From the NCBI GenBank assembly GCA_021527695.1, contig JAKFAO010000010.1:248001-312000 (forward strand): 64,000 nucleotides of DNA, given 5' to 3'. The stretch's first letter is position 1; each line of letters starts with the position of its first letter. The notes under the pieces were generated by a model, which made no database searches, was not told the origin of the DNA, and was given only the letters and a program-made list of their open reading frames with translations. This document shows, one piece after another, positions 44,801 to 54,043 of this stretch. Both the position numbers and the translations under genes were made by a program. The DNA is from Naematelia aurantialba (lineage: Eukaryota > Basidiomycota > Tremellomycetes > Tremellales > Naemateliaceae).

Positions 44801-45679
44801 GAGGGCTGGGACAGAAAACGCCGGGACCGTGATATTGACGCCGACCATTGATGTCACATCCTGTGCAGGTCAGCAAGGCGGCGGACAAGACAAGTCTCCG
44901 GTGCATGAGCGCTCACGTTGATCTTGCTCACTGCTTCTTGGATGACGGTGTTGGCAGACGAGATATCATTCTGTATATTGGTGCGAAGCGCATTCAGGCT
45001 GCTCGTGACACCGTCGGATATCTAGAAAAAAGCAATCAGTGGAGGCTTACGTTGTTCCCCCATTACGACGTTGACTCACGGATTGCACAGCGCCTATCAG
45101 GATCTCTAGAGTCCCGCGTACCGCCAACTCGATGGTACACATCAACATACTGCGATACGTATCGATCACAAAGTCGAGCACTACCTCCAGGATAGTCACG
45201 ACGTCCATGAGCGCCGTACCGATACCTAGGATCGTCGCTTGGCCTGCTTGGATTGCCGCCGCGTTGGTCTGCATGGCGAGGTACCGCGGCATCGTCTGTA
45301 TTGACGCTGCGCCCTTCGCGAGGCCCGCACATGCGGAGAGAACGGACGCCTTGAGCGAGCTGGCCAGAGACGCCGTCGACGAGCGATTTGAGATCAGGTG
45401 CGCGATCGTGAGCAGCAGCGGGAGCAGAGCGGGCGACAGAGTGGTGAGCAGGAGCCGCGGCGGGAGGGTGAGGTACGGTGTGAGGGTGGGTCCAGACGGC
45501 CCTGCTTCGTGCGCGGGGACGCCAGTGGCGGGCGGCGGATATGGGGTACGAGGCGTCGCAGGGAGGGATGTAGATGAGTGGTAGTGCGCGAATGGGGGTC
45601 GAGGTGGCGGAGAGAGCGGGACAATATGTTCGGGATTGATGTACCCCGGCCGCGGAGGGGCAAGATACTGGCTCGACAT
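41859..45679 (-). CDS. PRM1: Plasma membrane fusion protein Prm1
   Basis: Multipass membrane protein that promotes plasma-membrane fusion between mating partners. Six exons (45679-45080, 45021-44917, 44860-44230, 44167-43835, 43758-43348, 43297-41859) give 1172 aa. The N-terminus is Pro-rich. Then come a first hydrophobic block (PPRLLLTTLSPALLPLLLTI), LMDVVTILEVVLDFVIDTYR, a long extracellular coiled region with NXT/S sites, and AIGLMFLLLVLVWAALCVWE. Further helices include CLALLFIAALGFLSLQFQIL and YAILLGLWLGFALVGLAVVL, and then KPYMWPWFWSKDVHPIYDD. Beyond that lies an unusually long cytoplasmic tail of about 470 residues, rich in Ser, Pro, Gly, Asp and Gln. I use a 50-nt intron before LAKPYMWPWF; a 29-nt alternative is too short. 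Head-to-head with PRE7. Confidence 0.9.
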
Positions 45680-46215
45680 GGCGGATACTTAGAGTGGCCA
45701 AGGTGGCCGCAATGGATGCTACAGGTGAGTAGCGCAGCTGGGATCAGAAGTTCTCGAGAATGTACGACGGCGTGAGTACACAAGACCAACATCAGAACTG
45801 TACTCATCGTCTGCTGCCTGCGGCGTCATTGTCACGCTCCGACACAGGCGGGGTAGACGATACCGGCGTATGCGACACACGCGTTGCATCTCGCTCGCGA
45901 GGGGACACATTGTACTGGAGAACACAATGTCAGAGAGTTGAAAGAGCATCTGCTGCACCAAACTGCAAAAAGGGGATAGACGTTTCCACGAACAAAAAGC
46001 AAAAACACCGATAACAACGATCGTCGGGGAATGAATTTGAAACGCCAGGGGCGGCTCAGGAAGAGAGGGGCGCCACATTGTGGTAATCCCGTCTATCGCC
46101 GAGCGGTTACGCGTTGCAGCTGCCCAGTATTCATTCATGCTGCAGGCCGTAGCTGCATCCGACTCTGAACTGTTCTGATTTGAAGCGAAACATCTCCATA
46201 GCCGTCTCGAGCACG
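45680..46215. promoter_or_regulatory. Divergent promoter, PRM1 / PRE7
   Basis: 536 bp between the start codons. No strong core element or other gene is seen. Confidence 0.45.
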
Positions 46216-47406
46216 ATGGCGATGCACGCAGAACGTGCAGCGGCACTGCATGAACCAACATCAGCTCCGGTCCAGCAGTGAGCTAATCGGAGCACTCCTC
46301 CATCTCGTCTCTCACTTCAGAGCTCACACGCTTCAGTGCATTTAGCCCATACGATGATAACGGCGGAACCATCTTGGCCATCGCCGGAAAGGACTTTAGC
46401 GTGATTGCTGGAGATACTCGCCAGAGCCAGGGGTACAGTATCCAGACGCGTTATGCTCGCAAGGTCTGGCAACTGTACGTCCATCCCAACCGACTACGTG
46501 CCTTCCTTTCCCCACCCCCTCTCACCTCCTAAGTGTTCTTTGTACATCACACAGTGACCCACCTAGTCCGATAGCCACCTGACAATTGAAACGCAGGACC
46601 GACCGAGCTGTGCTGGCCACAAACGGATTCGCAGCCGACGGCAACAACTTTGTCAAACGGGTCCAGCAACGACTAGAGGTGAGCCCTGCGAGATCGCTCT
46701 TGTGTATCTTGATAGCTGACACAGACGCAGTGGTATGAGCATGCACACCACAAGCAAATGCCCCTCAAATCGATCGCACGAATGATCCAGACCATGCTGT
46801 ATGCCAAGCGGTTCTTCCCTTACTATGTCTACAACATCCTCGGTGGCATCGAGGAAGACGGTGAGCCTTCAGACTCGGCAGTGGCAGTACCGCTTCACAA
46901 GCTGATACGCGCAGGAACTGGAGCAGTGTACTCGTACGACCCGGTGGGGAGCTACGAGCGTTTGGCATGTCGAGCTGCTGGAGCTGCACAGTCCATCCTC
47001 CAGCCGTTCCTGGACAACCAAGTGAGTGTCAGAGTGCTCTCGGAGAGTCTAGTAGAGCTTCCGTGTTACCCAAACAGATCGTCCTTTTGAGTGACGCTGA
47101 CGTGCCCAGATCTACTTCAAGAATCAAACACCCGAACCCGGAGCCGAGCCCTTCATCCCCGGCAGCCTCCCTCTCTCGACTGTGCTGGCTCTGGTCGTCG
47201 ACTCGTTCACATCAGCTACCGAGCGGCACATTGAAGTTGGTGATGGCTTGGAGGTTTACGTGGTCATGAAGAAGGGACGGTCAGCGGATGATCTGGTTGG
47301 CGAGGGCAAGCTTGCACCCGGAATGGAGGTCGAGGAGCTGGGTGCCCTGGGCGACGGTGATGGGGAGAAGACATTTTTGGTCCGAAGGAGCCTCAAGCGG
47401 GATTAG
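46216..47406 (+). CDS. PRE7: 20S proteasome subunit beta6 (Pre7/PSMB1)
   Basis: Non-catalytic beta subunit of the 20S proteasome core. Six exons (46216-46277, 46337-46474, 46597-46678, 46731-46860, 46915-47021, 47110-47406) give 271 aa. Family blocks are [92 protein letters not shown] and [20 protein letters not shown], ending with [12 protein letters not shown]. The start ([12 protein letters not shown]) lies in a short first exon chosen because it joins in phase before HAFSPYDD. The first AG after the branch site would shift frame. The stop is only 58 bp from that of the convergent YBR137W-like gene. Confidence 0.93.
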
Positions 47407-47464
47407 AGGTTTGTATGTATATCAGTGCAAATGTCGCTTCTGGGCGATTGGATGCTTCTATCGA

Positions 47465-48566
47465 TTACGCTAGCAGATGAGAGCATTTGACCAAAGCGTC
47501 GACGATGAGCTGGCGCCGTCAGTCTGTGGTGTCGGGGTGACTGAGGAGAGGAGCGGACCTGGTGATCTTCACGCTGTTCCAAGCCAGAAACCGTGATCGC
47601 ACCCAATGGCCCGACGTCGACGCCCTGGAAGAGTCAGCGTTGTCCTATGTATCCTGGCGCGGCGTCGCGAAACCGATCGGGGCCGGGACGCACTTTTACA
47701 AAGATTGGGAATCCTGCGCGGGTCAGCTCTGGGTCTAACCTTCAGAGGGTTGGGAAGGGAGTCTGCCTGCGCAGAAGGGGAGCGGACGAAACGTGTGATA
47801 GAGGAGGAACGGACGAGATGTGTGATGGAGGAACGGATGGATGTGTGATGGAGGAACGGACGGATGTGCGATACGTGGAAGGGAAGACGAAACGACGTAC
47901 CTCCGCCATGACACGCGTATTCAGGAAACGGAAGACCGATCATCTCGGGTGTTCTGCCCTTCGCCGCGCACCTACGCGCGCACTGGTCAGCGTCTGGTCT
48001 GGTCCGTGAGGCGAGGATAGAAGGAGAAGAATTCAGGGGGATTTGGGCTGGTAGCGATACAACAGCAGGCTAGGGCACTGTCCAGCCGCAGGCTCTGGTC
48101 TGGGACTCACTCGCGTCCGACGCGGAGCGAGCTCTTGCCGAGCTTCTTGACGACGTTGCTCTTGCCTTGTACCCAGGACCTGACGCGTGAGCATCCCGCT
48201 CTCTCGCTGACGCCACCGCCGCCGCCGCCACCGCCGGCAAAGCCGACCGACCGACCGACCGACCGACAGGACGCACCAGTTGCCCAGGCCGACCGCCGGC
48301 GCGTTCCCAACTGCGACACTGAACAGCACGTGCCCCGTGCCCGTCTCGATGCGCACTGCGATCCCCGCCTTGGCCGGGTCGTAGCGCTCGAGAAAGAGCG
48401 CCCGGATCACCGACCCCACCGTCCACGCCGTGTCGTAGCTGAACGACGAGAAGCGCGCGACGGTCTCTTGCTCGCTCACCAAGGCGACGAGCTCGCTGTT
48501 CTGCGTCTCGATGGACAGCGGCGTGACCTTGGCCAGGCTGCTCAGCGGGTGCGCGGCTGATGCCAT
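47465..48566 (-). CDS. YBR137W / UPF0303-like heme-degrading-domain protein
   Basis: Cytosolic protein of the UPF0303 (Haem_degrading) family, like yeast Ybr137w; the biochemical role is unsettled. Six exons (48566-48277, 48179-48111, 47971-47901, 47713-47694, 47624-47559, 47509-47465) give 186 aa. Blocks seen are ARFSSFSYDTAWTVGSVIRA, AVRIETGTGHVLFSVAVG, GNWSWVQGKSNVVKKLGKSS, LPFPEYACHGGGFPIFVK, LGAITVSGLEQREDHQLIVD. Exon 4 is only 20 nt but supplies the conserved GFPIFVK. Intron 1 has GACC tetramers and intron 3 has GGAGGAACGGA-type repeats. The usual start is the ATG at 48566 (MASAAHPLSSL). Head-to-head with the UDP-glycosyltransferase. Confidence 0.85.
47790..47876. repeat. GATGGAGGAACGGA-type tandem repeats in an intron
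   Basis: Three to four imperfect copies of a unit near GTGTGATGGAGGAACGGA lie in intron 47714-47900 of the YBR137W-like gene. Confidence 0.8.
48243..48269. repeat. Tetranucleotide (CGAC) repeat beside a splice donor
   Basis: About six copies of CGAC on the + strand (GTCG on the sense strand) lie within intron 1, less than 10 nt from its GTGCGT donor. Confidence 0.85.
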
Positions 48567-49080
48567 TTTGCAGACGGAGCGGAGGATCAAGAGGATGTAC
48601 TGGTACTTGTACACCGATGGAGGAGGTGCAAGAGGGACCTCGGTTCGGCTGGGTTACGGTTTCACTCGGAGCGGCGGCCCCGCATCCCTGCCGGCGGTCC
48701 TTCATCTCGCCCCTCGGGATGGCAGCGTATACTCTCCACTCTACGTACATATATGCACCACCTCATCGCCCTCACTCCCGGACTGGCCACTTAGCCAACT
48801 CACACGACGAACACCATGCATGCTGCTGACAGATCACATATCCGGCCCTGGCTCGTTCCTGGCCGATGTTATCAATCTCGGACTTTTTCTGTGTCGAAGC
48901 CCGGTAAGCCGGTAGAGATGCAGAACGCAGTGGGCTCGCACACTGCCTTGGCTCATCGTCCATACTCCTGATGGCTTCTCTCAACTGATAGCGCCCGCTG
49001 CCGGAATCGCTGTTCCAATCGCTGTCTCAATCGCTGTCCCAATCGCTGTCCCAATCGCTGTCCCCATCCCTCACTAGGCA
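48567..49080. promoter_or_regulatory. Divergent promoter, YBR137W-like / UDP-glycosyltransferase
   Basis: 514 bp between ATGs. The last 70 bp before the glycosyltransferase ATG are a 12-bp repeat, listed separately. No clear TATA box. Confidence 0.45.
49007..49072 (+). repeat. 12-bp repeat (AATCGCTGTCCC) x5 in the UGT leader
   Basis: Five tandem copies of AATCGCTGTYYC, the last three nearly identical, end about 8 bp before the ATG at 49081. They lie in the likely 5' UTR or core promoter. Confidence 0.92.
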
Positions 49081-52000
49081 ATGTCGTCGCCCCTCGCGTC
49101 CCCGACGCATTACCTTGTGATTACCTATCCGTCGTATGTCCTGTCCTCTCCTCCCTCGCAGGCCCCCACCACCCCATCATCGTCACACTCCAGCACCCCC
49201 CCTCCCCCGCTCTGTCCAGCTCTCCAAAACGCGGTGCGTTTCACTGGTCTCGCGCTGAGTCGTCCCAGCTGGGCCCACACCCGCTCTGTCATCGGCCTGT
49301 CATGTGCGCTGCAACACCTCAACCCCCATCTCTACCTGACGATCCTGGTCCCCTCTTCTCGCTCCGCGGCAGCCGCTCTCGAATTCGCCCAGTATCCCCC
49401 TCTCAGTGAGCCGTCGCGCCGCGTGATTGTGCATTATGGCGAGCACGGCCAGGTGTTGGACGGCATGTGGAATCCCCGTGGAGAGTTTCGGGCGCAGAGC
49501 TTGGCTGAGCTGCCGGTGCATCTACAGGGTATCGTCGAGGTGCGTGTCGTCATAGAGTTTGGTATACTGCGCCTTTCGTCGTAGTCTCCGTCGTTGGCGC
49601 TCGCTCTGGATGTTGGCGTCGAGTCGAGGGCCTCGCGTAGCGTGGCGTGGCGTGTGTTTCACTCACCGCTGATCCCAGCTGACACTCCAGCTCACACCTC
49701 TCACTGACCCACTGACGGGCGAGCGTGTCGAAATACCAAAGATCCCCCTGACTGCAATCATCTCGGATTCCACGCTCGTATCATTCGCTCGCGAGGTGGA
49801 AACATCCACCCGTGCAGCGTACCCAGATCGCCCAGCAATCCGGGTCCTAGGATTCGCGCCGTACAATGTCGCTTTTGTTACTTTGTAAGTCCTTTTAACT
49901 CGTTGGTCCGACTGCCCCCTGCACTCCAACTATCCCATCTCGTGGAGTATCGGAATCGCTCGTCTGTCTCTGTTTCTACGTGAGAATCCTGTATTGTGGA
50001 CCGGCGACAAGGTGTAAAGACGCATTTAACACTGTATAGCCTTCTGCTTGATGGCTATGGTAATTTCTGGCAGCGTTGCAACACCATCATGGATCAGGCA
50101 GGCGACGACGAAGCCAAACGGGCCAAGTTAACAGACGAGGTGAGCGCGGTGCCATGCCGTATGGCTCCACTCCAGTCGAGTCCCATGGGTTTCGCTCCGT
50201 TGCCGTATGGCGCCGGCGGGGATGTGCCGCTGATTGATGTATTAGTTGATCAGCTCCAATGGTGATCTCGTCGAGCTTCCTGGCCTGTGGCCCTTTTGTG
50301 CGTCCGTTTGAGTTTCAGACGAGTCTCGGTGGGGCGATGCGTAGCTGAGTATCTCTGCATCGTAGATATGTACGAGGCGAACCCAGTTCCCAAAGGTGGG
50401 CGTCCACTGAGGCCGGGCTGCAGTGAGTAATGCTTTGCTGAGCGGCGCAGAATCCGTTGCGCACCGCGTCCACGCCATAGGGCCGCTGGGCAAGATGCTT
50501 CCCAACTGGGTGGACGGGATCATCGTGGGCTGGCCGTCTATATACACGCGAGAGCTACACCAGCCCATGGCCGAGAAGGTATGTGTGTGCGCTTCCCGCT
50601 TCCCGTTTCTCCTCCGCCCCATGTCTTACCTATGTCCTGTTCCTCTTACTGCCATCTTCTACGCCGTTTCCTGTTCACCCTCACACTTTCCGTCCGCTCG
50701 GCCGGCATTGAGTCGATTCCTCGCGCAGATCGGGGTGGAACTGATCGAGCAGTTCGGTGCGTTCTACGCTGTTGGCTTCCAGCTCCCCGCAGCGAGCGCG
50801 GACGAATGGACCGTCGAGCATGCCGAGGGCGAGTGTCGCGCGTATCTCGACGCTGCAGCCGAGCACAAGACGGTCATTTACATCAGGTCAGTGTGGTTTA
50901 CTTCTAAGGGCTGCCGCATCCTCTCGAAGCGTGCGGTGTCGGTGTCGGTGTAGGGTGTAAAATGTCGTGCGGCAGTGGTAGTGACAGTGAATCAGAGGCG
51001 GATTTCGGCGTGGCTTGAGTGTCGGCGCAGACGTAGATGGAGATCAGTGGGACGTGGACGTGGAGTGGACGTAGACGTAGATCAGTGGGGCGTGGACGCG
51101 ATGTGAGCGTCGCCTCGCTGACAAGAACACAGCTTTGGCTCGGCTATCTACGCGCCGACGCACGAACAGCTCGTCGTCCTCCTGGACGTTCTGGAATCCC
51201 TCTCCGCGCGATACATAATGGCCGAGGGCAACGCGCCGCCCGAGACCAAGGCCGTCATGCGCGCGCGGATCGGCAAGGGCCGGGATAGGGGGCTGTTGGT
51301 GGCTTGGGCGCCTCAGCGGGCCATTCTGAGTCATCCTGTGAGTCGCGCGTTTTCCCCACTCCATACGCGGGTCTTGATTTCGCCATTGCCTTTACCTTCG
51401 TCTGCTTGTGTCATCTTCGTCTACTTTTGTCATCTTCGTCGTCTGCTGCTTCTTGGTCTTCAGCCCCAGGAGGATCTCCAGCGCGGCAGCCTCGGCTAGT
51501 TGGCGATGTCGTTCGTGTCGTGTCGTGTCGTGTCGTGTCGTGCGGTATCATGTCCTGTCCCGGCGTCGTGTCGCGTTGTGAACCACCCAGCTGATACGTT
51601 GCGCATAGGCGACCGGGCTGTTCCTGACGCACGGAGGGAGCAATTCCGCCATGGAGAGCATGTTGTTCCAGGTGCCAATGTGTGCGTCGCGGCGTGTCCG
51701 TCCGCTGAACCCTCGTCTCTCTCCCCGGTCGTCTCTTCCTCCTTCTCTTGTTTATTCTTTCTTCTTTCTTTATTCTTCCCTCGTTCTTTCTTTCTTCTTC
51801 GTTCTTTCTTCTTTCTCTCTTCTCTCTTCTCTCTTCTCTCTTCTCTCTTCTCTCTTCTCTCTTCTCTCTTCTGTCCTCTTGCCGTTGCTCTCTTCATCCT
51901 TCTCCCTTTCCTCATTACTCTTCGATCTTCCTCCCCATCATAATCAGACCGCGCGGAATCATGAACCCCGCACTGACCTCGCCAGTAATGTGGCCATCGG

Positions 52001-52404
52001 GCTTCGACCAGCCATACATCGCCAACGAGCTCGACAAGCTCGGCGTCGCCATCGAGTTGCTCCAGATCCGCGGAGGACCGAACATCGGCAAGCCCATTGC
52101 CCGCTCTCGCAACGACGCCCGCGCCGACACCGATACCGGCGTGAGCACCGACACTGGAATAGTGATCGGCACGCCCGAGGCGCTGGCGACCGAGCTGTCC
52201 GAGTTGTTTGGCCTGGTAAAAGGTGTACAAGGGAGGACAGACGAGGGAGAGCGCATTGCGGGACTGAGGAGGCGGCTATTAACGGTCGGCGAGGAGGTCA
52301 AGCGCGATAGGGAGTCGGGTGGCGCGGCTGCGGCAGTGAGGGAGCTGGCGTTTATGCGTGCCAATGCGGGAGCAAGCGCGGTCGAGGGAGCAGGTAGTGC
52401 CTAA
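49081..52404 (+). CDS. UDP-glycosyltransferase (GT1), 608 aa
   Basis: Probable glycosyltransferase moving sugar from a UDP-sugar to a lipid, sterol or xenobiotic. Nine exons (49081-49539, 49679-49884, 50040-50139, 50246-50297, 50424-50578, 50729-50886, 51133-51337, 51609-51681, 51986-52404) join in frame. The N-lobe has WAHTRSVIGLSCALQHLNPH with the catalytic-type His, then IPLTAIISDSTLVSFAREVE and GPLGKMLPNWVDG. The C-lobe has VIYISFGSAIYAPTHEQLVV. The donor-site signature is WAPQRAILSHPATGLFLTHG, GGSNSAMESMLFQVPM and MWPSGFDQPYIA. The C-terminus is Arg/Asp-rich with an insert. Exon 8 uses the donor after CCAATGT, which alone keeps VPMLMWP in frame. Introns 7 and 8 carry tandem repeats. A Ser/Pro/Thr-rich insert (about residues 22-45) is odd. 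Confidence 0.88.
51510..51543. repeat. 5-bp tandem array (TGTCG) in UGT intron 7
   Basis: About six copies of TGTCG (GTCGTGTCGTGTCG) within intron 51338-51608. Confidence 0.9.
51810..51876. repeat. 7-bp tandem array (TTCTCTC) in UGT intron 8
   Basis: About nine copies of TTCTCTC on the sense strand, flanked by further TTCTTTC-rich pyrimidine sequence from about 51735 to 51940, in intron 51682-51985. Confidence 0.95.
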
Positions 52405-54043
52405 TGCCTGATACGCCGATGGGCGCATCACACCTAGAGTCATGTGGTCTATATGATAGGATTAGCTCATCGAGTCGGATCTCGCTTGCGCTTCGCTTTG
52501 CTAAAAGTGCGTGACGTCGCTGTCTGTCGATCCTGTTCGATCACTGTTCTTTAGAGCATCTCATATCTCAGTACATCGTCAAGCTCGTTGCCTCGCATTA
52601 ACCATGCATATGCTCGAGTTCATGCTGACGCGCTATCATGTATCGCCCAGATCCCCAAAGACAGCAGTCCGTGCGGCGGAGTCCCTGTGGTTCCCGCACC
52701 CCACATAGGGCCAAAATCCCACGACTGCGCGTGGCGTTGCCCCGGATCTCCCAAAGTCGGTAGTCTCCTGAGTGCCCTGATAGCCATGCACTCGCCGAGT
52801 CGCTCTTCAAGGCCTTCAATTGCGACTAAATGTATATAGCATGTGGGCCAGTGGGATATTCTTATCTGAGTCGCCAAGCATTGCCGATCACTCCAGTGCA
52901 AAGAAAGACAGCATAACTCGGAATGATGACGAAGAATAAGCTTTCAGCGTGGAAAGGTCCAGAACGTCGCACTTCCCCCCTTGGGGGGGATCTGACTGCG
53001 GAATCGTGGGTTTTCAACCCTGCACATCGGGCATAAAATGACGTACATGTCACCTCCCCCCTCCTTTCCTGCCATTTTGCCCTGAGTTCCCCATATGGCG
53101 GTGCTTGGGCGCTGCGCTTCCGCGTCGGACTCCGTTACAGCACAAAAATGCAGCGATACAAGCCATGCAGCACATGCAGCCCATGCAGTCAGAGCCTTCC
53201 CACGCTGGGTTATCAGCCTCCATCGAAGGCGCCTCTGTCCAATTCCCTATCACACGACAGCACCCACCTTGCGAGTTTACCATCTGTCTTTGTCTGCCCG
53301 GGGGACCGACTAGACTGCCCGAGCAGCAGCCAGTGCCAGCAGTGCCAGCAGCAGCAGCCGCCGTCATTCCTTCCGCCCTAACTGCGCAAGGGACGACGTC
53401 AAAGGCACAGCCACGAGCCTCGCAGCCTCGTCGCAATCGCCGAATTCAGCATCGGCTGCGTTTTTTTTTTGATTCTTCCTCGTCGCCTCTTTGGCAACTC
53501 GCCTGCGGGCGGACATTTCTCAATCACATTTCGTCCTCGGTGAGTGGAGGAGGACGCGCTGGTCGGGTTGCCCCCTGCCCCCCCCCCCCCCCCGCCCCCC
53601 CCTGTTGCCCGCTGATCCGCATTCCCGCGGTGGCCGATTAGCTCAAAGTAACACCTTTCGGCATTGGGCTCTGCATCGGCCTGCGCGGTCATTCCCCTAG
53701 TCACAGCCTCTTTTGCCTCGTCTACTTCCGACGTTGCCTTGCCGCGTTGTCTTCATCGTCCCATTCACGTTTCGAGCACTCCCACTTGTTGTTCAACTGT
53801 CTCTTATCCATCGACCAACGCCTGCTGATATGCTGCCAGAGCAATAGCAGTGCGCGACCACACGCAGTCGTCCTAAACATCGCATCGCCAACGCGACCTG
53901 CGACTGCGGCACATTGTCTTGGCATTGCCACCCTTTGGCCCCTTTCCCTCCAGCTCTGACCTCGACACACGGGCGCACCCCAACTCTTGATTGGAGACCG
54001 GGCTCGACCATACGTGTCCTCTCGTCCCTTTACTCTCTTCCCA
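52405..54043. other. Intergenic region, 1.6 kb, with homopolymer tracts
   Basis: Contains CATGCAG repeats (about 53150-53190), a T10 run (about 53461-53470) and a long C run interrupted once by G (about 53575-53602). Frames here are low-complexity. The distal part is the promoter and leader of the 54044 gene. Confidence 0.5.
53575..53602. repeat. Poly(C) tract
   Basis: Almost uninterrupted run of more than 20 C, about 445 bp upstream of the 54044 start codon. Such a tract is prone to length error or polymorphism. Confidence 0.9.

Noticed and set aside
53105..53641. 178-codon frame with Ala/Pro-rich sequence
   Set aside because: Crosses the T10 and poly(C) tracts; composition is driven by repeats, and there is no start context or homology.
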